Shown: in pieces, positions 54,481-64,000 of the stretch
Numbering within the stretch: position 1 is the first letter of the stretch
Layout: each line of letters starts with the position of its first letter
Source of the DNA: Forficula auricularia
Lineage: Eukaryota; Arthropoda; Insecta; Dermaptera; Forficulidae
Direction: 5' to 3'
DNA: 64,000 nucleotides
NCBI GenBank assembly: GCA_024734495.1
Contig: JALMQS010000085.1
Coordinates: 14,484,048-14,548,047, forward strand
Notes under the pieces: generated by a model
What the model saw: the letters and a program-made list of their open reading frames with translations, nothing else
The model's database searches: none
Told to the model about the DNA's origin: nothing
Made by a program: the position numbers and the translations under genes

Positions 54481-54679
54481 TATCAATATTTTATTAAGAT
54501 TATCTGATAAATAAAAAAAAAAAATTACACGGTTAATAAGTGTGTTTTTTAATTTTGAAAATATATTTTTCAAAATTTCTCTCAACATTAATTTACTTTG
54601 GAAAAATGAAATTAAAAACCAATTTCAATTTATATTGAATTTTAAGGAAATCATGAGAGTTAAAATGGACAATTTTTAC

Positions 54680-55065
54680 ACATAATTACTTAAAGTCTGG
54701 TAGAAATGAATCTCGGAGAAGTGAATGGAAGGTAGCTCAAAGATAATAATGAAAAGTACAAATTTAAATAAATAAAATAAATTTTTATTTTTAATTTAAA
54801 TTGGTTTAATAAGATTTTTCAAAACACATCAAAATTCTTAACCCCTCTCTATCAGTTAAGAATCCCTGATTTAAAGCTTCTTTCGTTGAAACTTTTATAA
54901 TAACTCAGAAGAAGGAATAAAGATCCTGAGAAACGTCTGTTTTGAAAATGACGTTCCAAGAAATTATTTTATTCAGAATTTGTACTTTTCATTATTATCT
55001 TTGAGCCGCCTTTCATTCACTTCTCCGAGATTCATTTCTACCAGTCTTTAAGTAATTATGTGTAG
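54680..55065. mobile_element. Inverted-end element with hammerhead-like core
   Basis: ~85-bp inverted ends (taatta-cttaaagtctggtagaaatg / catttctaccagtctttaag). Subterminal GAATGGAAGGTAGC is shared with 27176-27422. The interior is repeated at 57585-57845 (aattcttaacccctctctat and cagaagaaggaataaagatc). Confidence 0.7.
54906..54937 (+). ncRNA. Hammerhead-like core, degenerate
   Basis: CAGAAGA (T of CTGANGA replaced), stem II AGGA...TCCT plus GA, GAAAC, GTC. The same variant occurs at ~57707-57738, so these changes are inherited within the family and not private decay. Confidence 0.4.
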
Positions 55066-55322
55066 TTATATGTCAGAAGGTAGCCTATTCCCAACGAGTA
55101 AAGAAACTTTATATATATATATATATATAATAATTATAAAAAATATATAATTTTTATGTTATACAACTGTTATGTTTTATTACTGTTTTAAGGGATCCTA
55201 CTAACAATAACTTCACTTTTATCTCCATTTGAACTCAATAAATATATACTATTCATCAGATTATAAAAATAAAATTTAAAAGGTAAAATGACATTCAATC
55301 TAAAGAGCTTTCCTGGCGGGAT

Positions 55323-55393
55323 CATCCGTGGCCTAGTTGGTAAAGGCGGTCTTTGGCTAAAGGAGAGAGACACGGTTCGAATTCCGTCGGATG
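55323..55393 (+). pseudogene. tRNA-like pseudogene or SINE head
   Basis: CATCCG/CGGATG acceptor remnant, perfect A box TGGCCTAGTTGG (55329-55340), B box GGTTCGAATTCC (55374-55385) with one extra T, and TTTTT at 55402-55406. The anticodon loop lacks the invariant T before the anticodon. Internal promoter and terminator look competent, the tRNA fold does not. Confidence 0.65.
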
Positions 55394-57190
55394 CTCAATT
55401 CATTTTTCCTTTTCAAAAAATAATAATTTTCTAAATATGTAGATTTAACATAAGAAATTATTGATTACATTATTTAACTTTCGCGGCTCAAATTGCTTTA
55501 ATAAAATTTATATTTAAAAGTTTTTATAAAAAGCCTGACGTCTGAGTTCGGAACCAAAATACCTTTCTTTAATATTTTGTTAATTTGTAAATTCCCTCTG
55601 TACATTTTGAAACGAGAGGTAAATGACTAAACCGATCTTATATATCTCTAGCTGATCAAATTGACTCATTTCATCACTTCCAATGAATATCGTTTATATT
55701 TCTTTACTATTTTTTTTAGCTATATCAATATTTTAGAAAGATTACACGATAAATGAAATAAAAATGATTTATTGTATATTTATTTTTTTATTTTTTGATA
55801 TTAGGCTAGGTAAATATATTATCGATCAGATTATAAAATAATTATCCTATAAAACTATCCACTTAATACTTATTTATAGCTTTTCTTAATGAGACTAATC
55901 ATTAAAGAAAATGAAACGTTGGAAGAAAATTTTGGTCATTTGGAAATTTATATGGGACAGACTGAAATACCTCTAGAGACTGCTGAATCAAACAGTAATT
56001 TGAACTGTATAATTGTATATTCTGATTCGAATGCGGAATAATGCTATTTTCATACAAAAGTAAACTTTTCAGTTCAAGACGAAAGAATCACACGGAATTA
56101 GAGATATCAAAGTGTGTATAAATGAGGAATAAAAATGATTTTTTTTATTATTTTTTGATATTAGGCTAGTTTAGGTGTGTGTTATATTTTGCAGATAGCA
56201 ACTTTACCCGCTTTCAATAACTAAAGACAATGGAAAGATAAAAATCTTTAAGTTACAAATCTTTAAAATGAAATGAATAATTTTAAGCCCATATCATTTG
56301 ATTAATTTAATTTTTTTATCGAGATCAATCTAAAAGTTTTGAAAATGATCAAAATCACGTCAAAATGATTGAAATTAATGATACAGACGCAAAAGTTACA
56401 AGAATTTTAAGTTTGAGTGACTTCCCTAAAAATGGGGGCAGTGGGTCTTAAATAAAATTTATAGAATCCAAAAATATAAATATATATATAAGTGAAGATG
56501 TGAGCCTTGGTAATGTACAAATTTATGAATTAGATTGTTTTTGTTATTGTTTTTAATTTGACACTTAGGGTGTGTTGTTTGTAATACCTGTGTAAAAACA
56601 CAAATTTGAACTAATTTGGTTGTTTTTTGTAAATGAATCATCAAAAATATATAAGAGAGTTAAAGAATGAATCATTTTTTATGCTATTATAAAAATTATC
56701 ACGAATATGGTAAATGGCATGATTGAAATCATTGCTAAACTTTCAACAAATTTATTGCTATCGTCCTGGCTATATTTTTAGATTATATAACATTAAACTT
56801 TGCAATTCTTTATAGGTATATAGTATATAGTATCTGTAAAACAATTTTAGATTTTTTGGGAAAGTACTTTCCGAAATAATATAGAGGGGCAATTAAAATG
56901 TCTATTTAACCGACTTAATTTTAGAAAAATTTTTGGAAAAATTGTCTCCTTCAAAAACAAATATATATATAAATAAATAAATATATATATAAATAAATAA
57001 ATATACAATTTTTGCTCGTTTAATAAGAGTAGATTTGGAAATATATTAAAAAAGTTATATAAATTAGGTTCGTTTTCCCCTTGCCCTTTTGACCTTGACT
57101 TTTAATAAAATTTTGAATTTTGTTTTTCCTTTTTATTTCTTATTGTTTTTTTGAATGATCCATAGTTACACTTGGGCCTAAACTGTGAAA
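55394..57190. other. AT-rich stretch
   Basis: Contains the diverged copy of 54400-54520 at 55645-55760 and (TAAA)n-type runs near 56960-57002. The frame at 56459-56644 is unsupported. No gene. Confidence 0.4.
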
Positions 57191-57194
57191 ATTT

Positions 57195-57575
57195 GTAAAA
57201 TATTTTACTGTAATTTTTACTGGTGCTGTAATGTTTGCTGCTACAGTAATTTTTACTGCTGCTGTAATATTTGCTGCTACACTAATTTTTGCTGCTGCTG
57301 TAATGTTTGCTGCTACAGTAATTTTTACTGCTGCTGTAATATTTGCTGCTACAATAATTTTTGCTGCTGCTGTAATGTTTGCTGCTACAGTAATTTTTAC
57401 TGCTACCGTAATATTTGCTGCTACAATAATTTTGACTGCTGCTGTAATGTTTGCTGCCACAGTAATTTTGACTGCTACTGTAATATTTGCTGCTACAATA
57501 ATTTTTATTGCTGCTGTAATGTTTGCTGCTACAGTAATTTTTGCTGTTACTGTAATTTTTACTGCTTATTTGGGG
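57195..57575. repeat. 18-bp minisatellite with 72-bp higher-order unit
   Basis: About 21 copies of an 18-bp unit (gtaatgtttgctgctaca / gtaatttttactgctgct / gtaatatttgctgctaca / ataatttttgctgctgct) forming a 72-bp higher-order repeat. Because 18 is a multiple of 3, it is open in two plus frames and two minus frames: one plus frame gives hydrophobic VIFAAT/VMFAAT hexads, another Cys-rich CCYSNF hexads. No start context or splice signal supports translation. Confidence 0.9.
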
Positions 57576-57584
57576 CAAAGTTAA

Positions 57585-57845
57585 ATAAATAAAATAAATT
57601 TTTAATTTAAATTGGTTTCGAGACACATAAAAATTCTTAACCCCTCTCCATCGGTTAAGAATCCATGCTTTAAAGCTTCTTTCGTTGACAATTTTATAAT
57701 AACTCAGAAGAAGGAAGAAAGATCCTGAGAAACGTCTGTTTCTAAAATGACGTTCCAAGAAATTATTTAATCAACATTTGTACTTTTCATTATTATCTTT
57801 GAGCTGCCTTTCATTCACTTCTCCCAGTCTGTCTCCAAAAGAAAA
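57585..57845. mobile_element. Partial copy of the 54680 element
   Basis: Repeats 54770-55045 (ttaagaatccatgctttaaa, cagaagaaggaagaaagatc, tgacgttccaagaaattatt). The left inverted end is missing and the minisatellite lies in its place. Confidence 0.8.
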
Positions 57846-58044
57846 TACTTCTATTTTAACTTCAAAAATCGGTAAAAATCCTAAGTTTCTAGTTTATAAA
57901 ATTGATATTCTTACATAACTAGCCACCTTCTACAGTTTATACCCACCCAAAAAATTATTACATCCAATTCAAAGATTCAAAACTTTAAAAATTTCATCAA
58001 AAATTTATAAGATCTTTCACACATCAATTCCTATGAATCAATTA

Positions 58045-58142
58045 TAATCGACTGATGAAGGAGTCAAAGCCCTCGAAACTATAATCTCGTTATAATTAAA
58101 TTAAAAAAAAAATTATTTTTCCAGCAGAAGACACACTATTTT
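58045..58142 (+). mobile_element. Solitary right arm of the TATA-loop hammerhead family
   Basis: attataatcgactgatgaag...ccagcagaagacacact matches 23398-23490. The left arm is absent. Confidence 0.75.
58052..58086 (+). ncRNA. Hammerhead core, cleavage triplet mutated
   Basis: CTGATGA, stem II GGAG-TCAAAGC-CCTC, GAAAC, TATA, ATC in place of GTC. AUC can still serve as a cleavage triplet, but the G of stem III is lost. Confidence 0.65.
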
Positions 58143-58143
58143 T

Positions 58144-58527
58144 AACCGACTTCAAAAAAGGAGGAGGTTCTCTATTCGATTGAATTTTTTTTTTTTTTTT
58201 TTTTTTTTTGTGCCTATGTTACCTCATATCTCCGCCAATTGTCAACCGATTTTGAAATTTTTTTTGCATTGGGTCCAGTCTAGCTTCCGATTGGTCCCAT
58301 TTTTTTTTCGATTTTTTCATAGGTATTAGACCTTTTTTATTAGGTTTGTTTAGGTTTGTTTAGACCTAACCTCTTTGTTTATGAACCGATTTCGATGGTT
58401 CTTTTTTTATCCGAAAGGGGTGTCTTAGGGATGGTGTCATATTAATTTGGTCAAGTTCTGATGATATAATCACTATTAATAACATCACTCAAAAGAGAAA
58501 AATAAAAATTTTTAAGAAAAAAATAAA
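58144..58527. repeat. Dispersed repeat starting ACCGACTTCAAAAAAGGAGG
   Basis: The motif accgacttcaaaaaaggagg and a ~28-base T-run lead a stretch with two aggtttgtttaggtttg copies. aaccgacttcaaaaaattaa at 58529 begins the adjoining palindrome, so the two are related. The motif is common in arthropod genomes; I do not assign it to a named element. Confidence 0.5.
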
Positions 58528-58870
58528 AACCGACTTCAAAAAATTAAGTGCAACAAATATAAAAATACACTAAAAGGTATAAAATAATTATTATCTTATT
58601 TAGTTACAACTAAACGACGAAATATTAACACGAAATTACTTTTTGAAGTTGGTGCCAAACATATACCTTTTATGAATCGCACTCGACGGATCTTGCTTAG
58701 TACGTTTGGCGGGTACGCTCGCTTATAGGTATAGTTTGTTTGGCACCGACTTTAAAAAGTAATTTCGTGTTAATATTTCGTCGTTTAGTTGTAACTAAAT
58801 AAGATAATAATTATTTTATACCTTTTAGTGTATTTTTATATTTGTTGCACTTAATTTTTTGAAGTCGGTT
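58528..58870. mobile_element. Large palindrome, ~135-bp arms
   Basis: Arms aaccgacttcaaaaaattaa...ttggtgccaaac and gtttggcaccgac...ttaattttttgaagtcggtt are almost perfect, around a ~75-nt GC-richer centre (cgcactcgacggatcttgct). A fold-back MITE. No obvious target duplication was resolved. Confidence 0.8.
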
Positions 58871-59465
58871 TTTTATTTTTTCTTAAAAATTTTTTGTTTC
58901 CTTTAGTTTATAAGTTCCATAGATGTCGGGTTGGAAATCTTAATAAAAGAAAGTTTTAACGTACTTTTATTATTAATGGAATAATTGAGAAAACTAAAAG
59001 TGAAATGAAGAATAATATTCACACAAAAAACAAGTGATGGGATCGTGAAACTTTCTTTTTAAATTGCGTAAAAATAATCATTCAATGGAAAATATCGTTA
59101 TAGCTCACTTCATTCATCAGTCCTAGTAATCAGGGGTTTTTTAGTAGTAATAGTATAATATATACCTATATAACAAAAATGTTTTAAAATAAGACCGAAC
59201 AGGAAATGAGGAAATAACTAGGGAAGCTACTAACCTCCTAATAGCATTTTAACCGCCATTCTAAGCAATAAAATTTTTGCACTAGTCACTATATCAACGA
59301 CACCGTTTTATTTCCGAATTAATTAATTGTATTCAAAAAAATGCTAATTAAGTATTTTCTAAGTTTCAGGAAACACTTAATAATTTTGTTTTTTACTTAT
59401 TCATCGAATTCGTTGCTATATAGGAAGTTAGAAGTAAAAGGAATATAAAATATATTTATTGTTAA
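58871..59465. other. AT-rich stretch, no supported feature
   Basis: Nothing recognised. Confidence 0.4.
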
Positions 59466-59472
59466 TTTAGAG

Positions 59473-59506
59473 AACGTTTCGACTAATAAAATATTGATGT
59501 CTTCAG
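59473..59506 (-). ncRNA. Hammerhead-like core, weak stem II
   Basis: Minus strand: CTGAAGA and GAAACGTT are intact, but the 19-nt between them (catcaatattttattagtc) makes no good stem II. Probably inactive. Confidence 0.4.
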
Positions 59507-59509
59507 TTC

Positions 59510-60855
59510 AATTTAGAAAGCTTGATGTCCCAATTATTTATTTTAGAAAACTGTAGCTTATTTTATTTAAATATTCTCAAAATTTAGGTATATATTTTTT
59601 GACACTAACACTAAAAGCCTCTAGCCGTTAGACTTATATTTTTTCACTAGTTTAAATAAATAAATTTAGGTAGATATTATTATTTCTCTTATTTTTTATT
59701 TAAAAATATTTATAAAATATCAATGAGTTATGGCTATTCAGTGAACTACTGAGCGTTCAAAATATATTCATTATAGCATTCCGAATTTTGAAGTTTTAAA
59801 TCAATTTCAGTTTGAGTGTAGAAAAAATAATATTTTTCATTTTCAAATATTTACTATTTATCATAAATTTATATAACATTTTGAAAATTACACCGTTGTC
59901 ATTTTCAGGTTTGAAACTCAATAGGACTTATCGAAACGTTCTCAAAAATTCAATAAGTTTTTTGTCATTTGATTTTTTAACAATTTTCAATATGTGGCTT
60001 TTCTAGTTTGGAAAATTCAAAAAAATTTTAAAATTTTGAATCGTGTATTAAAAAAATTGTAATCTGATAATATTTCTACGCGCTTAGAAAACGATGATGA
60101 ATCGCAAAATCTTTCCATCATTTTTTTATTAATCTTTATCTTGATTGATTAGATAGGAAAGAAAATTATTATTTATCATCGTTAATCACTTTGTATTATT
60201 TTTTTCTCCCGTTTTGATAAGAAATATTAATCATTTAATTAACGGAAATTCCAAATCACTTTCTTGTCTCTGCGTTTCAATAGGATGCGTATATTTAAAT
60301 AGAGAAATTTTAATATTAAATCAGAGTTTAATAAAAAAAAATTGAATCGGTATTTTTCATTTAAAAATTAATAAAAAATAAAAACTTAGAGCCGAAATCA
60401 AAATAAATGGGGTGAAGGGGACATCAGAAGACAGCTTAGACACTTTCATAAAAAAAAGATGCAAAGTACCATACCTGTGTTTTATCTGCACGGTAAAGTG
60501 CCTGATAAAAAGGATCACCTTGATAGGGTGGATATGACTTTCATCTTTATCTTGCGCTTAAAAGAATCAAACTTTTACTGTTAACATCAAAAATTAAAGT
60601 GCATCGTACACTAAAGCGCAAGAAAAGGTAAGCTAATACTCAATTTTAAATTATAGACAGGGGGATTTTTTGATCATTTGAAAATTTCCTCTATACATTT
60701 TCCAAAAATGTCTAATGACGGCACGCCAGTGTTTCTAGTTTTGGTTATAACTTTTTTCTTTTTCAGTATTTTTCAAAACAAAAACAAAAAAATAACTTTT
60801 TCAATATTCTAAATTTCGTAAGGTATAAAAATTTAATATTACAATTTTTAATTTG
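59510..60855. other. AT-rich stretch, no supported gene
   Basis: A donor-like AAAAG|GTAAGC at 60623-60633 follows a moderately GC-richer 200 bp (60410-60627), but no acceptor or coding frame supports an exon. Confidence 0.35.
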
Positions 60856-60859
60856 AATT

Positions 60860-61260
60860 TTTATGGACACACACGCCTACACACTCAGACGGAACTTATT
60901 AATGGAAATAGGAGAGAACAAAGCTGCACCTGGCATTGTCGACACTTGGCAATTTCTGTCGTGTATCGACCAGCGACCCAGATCTTAAGCTTGACCCAAG
61001 GGATGTGGCTTGTGGACCTCTTTTCAATATATCGATGTACTGGGAAGAATTCTTCACGAGTCGGAGGCCATCGACGTCGATGAGTCATCGAGATCCCGCG
61101 AATGCAACGGAAACAGAAACCTCTACCTGGTATCTACCTGCTGCTGCATAGTAGCAGAGGAAGAAAACAAACGACCTGGAAACTCGAATCCTCTATTCTC
61201 GTGCAAAGAATATGCGGCCTTTAAAAGAAAGGCGAAGAAAAAAAAGGAAATCCTATAGCA
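60860..61260. promoter_or_regulatory. GC-rich single-copy island
   Basis: Strong compositional island with GATGAGTCATCG (AP-1 core at 61081-61087) next to GACGTCGA. Four overlapping open frames exist on both strands (65-82 residues); none has a domain. Candidate promoter, enhancer or untranslated exon. Confidence 0.35.
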
Positions 61261-61609
61261 AGCGAATCGTAAAGAAAACAACGAGACTGGGAATGAAATT
61301 CTAAGCTCCCGAAATTAGTACCAGAATCTGATATCAGATATTTTGATGGAAGAGCGAAGAGCAATATAAATGGCATCGAAACTTATGGATTACTTTCATA
61401 AAAACATAGTTAAATGAAATAAAGAATAGAAAAATTAGAACCTATATGTCCACGCTAATGCAGTAAGTTACTAATTCCATACGAGTGTAAACGTTTCAGA
61501 CACAAGTCGAAGTGAGTGTTATAAACCAGACAGGCAAGATATTTAGCATTTCCTATTTGTAACAGGCAGTATTGGGAAAATATATTTTTTTAAAAACACA
61601 ATTTAATAT

Positions 61610-61890
61610 AAAGAGAAATCACTGAGATTGTCCTCTTCTTGATGCAAATAAACATGTATATATATTTTTTGAGAATTTTTTAATAAAGACTTTAACCAAA
61701 AAATTCTCATAAATTAATTTTCTCACTCTTAAAAACTAAACTATTCTATATACATATATATAATTTATTTTTTAGTCCCTATAGTTTCGAACTTTTGATC
61801 TTTATCATCAGCCTTTTTTAATTAGAAATATTTACTGTTATTTGTCATGGATTTAAATACACGGTTGGAAGTTTTTCTTTTGTTGTATTA
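61610..61890 (-). mobile_element. PLE-like ribozyme element, minus orientation
   Basis: gattgtcctcttcttgatgc (~61624) with aaataaacatg, then a ribozyme at 61777-61811 and gttatttgtcatggatttaa-atacacggttgga, which parallels 9840-9870 and 42810-42850. Same family as 9675-9956. Confidence 0.6.
61777..61811 (-). ncRNA. Hammerhead core, decayed
   Basis: Minus strand: CTGATGA and GAAACTATAG are intact; stem II is weakened and the GTC triplet reads GGG. Confidence 0.5.
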
Positions 61891-62502
61891 CAATAATAAT
61901 GGTGACATAATAAACTCCACAATTATTATTTGTTTAAGAAAGTAGAATTGATAGTTAAGCATGTACCCTATAATTGGATATAATTTAACTCCTACATACC
62001 TAAACACCCATATATTTATTATATACTATATATCATATTATTTATTCTCGCTATATCAGTTAATATATTATAATTACAGTAATTACTAATAGAATGATTT
62101 GATATAGTAGCTCTCTTTGGAAGTCTTCAGTTTGGACATGTAGCTATTTATCACTAATTTTTATTTCTAAATAACTTAATAGGACTTATACATGTATTGT
62201 TTTCGTGAAAATGTTCTACTCTATCGAAATTTTCGTAGATCTTCAAATTTTAGTTTAAATTTAAGGGCTAAGTAAATAAACATATTAAAATTTACATTTT
62301 TTCACAAATGGAAACTTTTTGATAGAACAAGATACTCATATATTGTTTTTTTTGGTTTTAATAAACCTTCAACACACTTTACACAAGATGAATAATGTAC
62401 ATGGTTTAAAGAGCATAGATAAACATTAATACGATTTTACTAATACTAATAAGTTTTGACTATTTGTTACCCAATATATTCATCCACCAAGTTCTTTAAA
62501 TA

Positions 62503-62830
62503 AGAACTATTTTTTCCTCCGCCGTTATGAAATAATTCGATTTAAATAACCGCTTCACATACAGATAAAGCCTCTGAAATTCCTCTTCTTTTTAGAATGA
62601 AAGAGTTAATCTCCGACTTGTAGATGTTATACATTATATTCAACTAATGATTAAAATCAATCTCTATTACTTGCCAAATTAATCAACTTTAAATGTAAGA
62701 ACTATTTTATTCCGTCGCCATGATATAATTCCTTTTAATGGGCCGCATTCCAAAATTATTATTTTATCTTTCTTGCAGGACGCGAGAGTGCATCTTTGAC
62801 TTATCGCTGTTGCATATTCTTTTATCCATA
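62503..62830. repeat. Diverged tandem duplication, ~194 bp apart
   Basis: taagaactattttttcctccgccgttatga...cttctttttagaatgaaagag (62503-62610) corresponds to taagaactattttattccgtcgccatgata...tctttcttgcaggacgcgagag (62697-62790). Both copies contain a pyrimidine tract plus AG and then gtt/gtgcATCTYYGACTT-type sequence. Either duplicated exons of unknown frame or an old repeat. Confidence 0.5.
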
Positions 62831-63239
62831 TTATATAAACATTTACCTTGAAACGAAAAGTTATTAACGTTTCTGCGATTATTTTCAATTTTATAAAAAT
62901 GTACCGTAATTAGTGAATCCCAATCTCAACGATATTGATTCTATTACTCTGCATTAGTCAATACTAAAGTAATATATATTTAATTAAATCTAATAGTAAT
63001 ACTAAGCATAATCTTAAAGAAAAAAACACCAAATTTTAACATACAAGCTCAATCTTCTTAATAAATGAATTAAAAATGGAAATGGGACCCAAATCGTACA
63101 AATAATTTATTTTTTCCACTAATGTTAAATTTATGCAAATTTCTTTCCTATATCCATGAATGAATATTTAATCCGAAGACATTCATAAAATTCCTACGTG
63201 AGTATTTCCATTCAAATCATTCTCTATTTTGCCCCTCAT

Positions 63240-63470
63240 ATGAACATTAAAAATAGCAATGGCCGGTGAGTCATCTATCCTTCAAGGGTACAATACTGGC
63301 GCCATCATCAATCTCATTGCTATTTGTTTATATCGAATTCAAAGAAAAGAACTTTCTTTGCTGATTTGATAATAATTTAGCATTGGCGAAAGTACTAGCT
63401 GTGCATTTGCAGAATCCCAAGCCACGCAAACGAAAACAATAGACGGTCTAGATTAAATTCAGGTTGTAAC
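63240..63470. promoter_or_regulatory. GC-richer single-copy patch
   Basis: CCGGTGAGTCATC (TGAGTCA at 63267-63273), TGGCGCCATCATCA and tcccaagccacgcaaacg lie within ~200 bp that is not repeated in the window. Candidate conserved non-coding sequence only. Confidence 0.25.
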
Positions 63471-64000
63471 GTGCAGTTATTCAGGTTAAGAATGTACTTA
63501 CTGTACACTGAACAAGCTTGTTTGTCTGGCTTGCTCGAAAATATCATTTCGAGCCGATGATGACTCGAATTTCAATGGTGGACATTAACATGAAACAGCA
63601 TTAATACTTCTTAATTAGCAAACTGGTAATTGGCCCAAAAAATATTGATGAGTCGACGTTCTGACATACCGTAAATTTTCATTAGGCTTAAATGAGATGA
63701 AGATAATTAGAAGATCTTGACGAAGCGGTTAGTTCCAGTTAGATACATTCAGGCAGGCTTTGTCATTTCACAGTAGTTCTTAACCTCTTACCCCTAACGA
63801 AGCCCTAGTTTTTAATAATTAAAAAAGATTTTAAATTAGTACAGGAGTTATAAATGAATATATTTATAATTGTATATTATAAATTAATTGCTCCTTTAAG
63901 TTTAAGTTAATAACTAAATAGAGTTTTGAATTATTTTTCTTTATTTTTCTAAGCCACCGAAAAAGCTTGACACTTAGGCTTTTTTCTAATTTTTCCGCAT
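63471..64000. other. Unassigned sequence to window end
   Basis: Moderately mixed composition. No gene, repeat or RNA supported. Confidence 0.35.

Noticed and set aside
57140..57758. Long repetitive open frames on both strands
   Set aside because: Direct consequence of an 18-bp minisatellite lacking stop triplets.
60410..60627. Exon ending in AAAAG|GTAAGC
   Set aside because: Only the donor is convincing; no acceptor or open frame.
60853..61258. Four overlapping 65-82 residue frames
   Set aside because: Mutually exclusive, no domain. The island is kept as a regulatory candidate only.

Overview
This is a eukaryotic, AT-rich (roughly 70% A+T by eye), gene-poor window, most likely from an invertebrate and plausibly an arthropod. 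The evidence is a BEL/Pao LTR retrotransposon, tRNA-derived SINEs, hAT-, pogo- and TTAA-type MITEs, and hammerhead-ribozyme repeats of the kind known from Penelope-like elements (PLEs). I cannot name the species. No prokaryotic operon, rRNA gene or CRISPR array is visible.

Layout. 1-5861: a BEL/Pao element whose 5' LTR is cut by the window edge. It has one long open Gag-Pol frame and a complete 3' LTR; the retained LTR parts differ by only two small indels, but Pol lacks the rest of RNase H and the whole integrase core. 5862-6930: a ~59-bp degenerate satellite with a TTAA MITE inserted. 7-33 kb: SINEs with 12-13 bp target duplications, hAT and pogo MITEs, several ribozyme fold-back elements, a ~90-bp tandem array (30.5-31.5 kb) and GC-richer single-copy-looking islands, one with a six-unit heat-shock element (9445-9472). 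33-50 kb: more fold-backs, including a ~630-bp near-perfect hairpin (43.6-44.3 kb), a second SINE family and another hAT MITE. 50-64 kb: a SINE fold-back, one plausible protein-coding exon (51797-51910), further ribozyme elements, an 18-bp/72-bp minisatellite open in several frames and a large palindrome.

The most notable system is the set of hammerhead self-cleaving ribozyme cores (CTGANGA - stem II - GAAAC). I count about a dozen good copies and several decayed ones, in several sequence families. Many occur as head-to-head pairs: the left arm carries a minus-strand ribozyme, the right arm a plus-strand one, and both point outward. Three or four such elements have 10-17 bp target duplications and a ~40-50 nt leader between the left duplication and the inverted arm. 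The layout is consistent and looks like a compact non-autonomous PLE/retrozyme form. No reverse transcriptase for it is encoded here.

Apart from the retrotransposon frame and one exon, no host gene can be assigned. The single-copy GC-richer islands are the best candidates for regulatory sequence or untranslated exons of a gene with long introns. All boundaries and families were read by eye, without alignment or database search.
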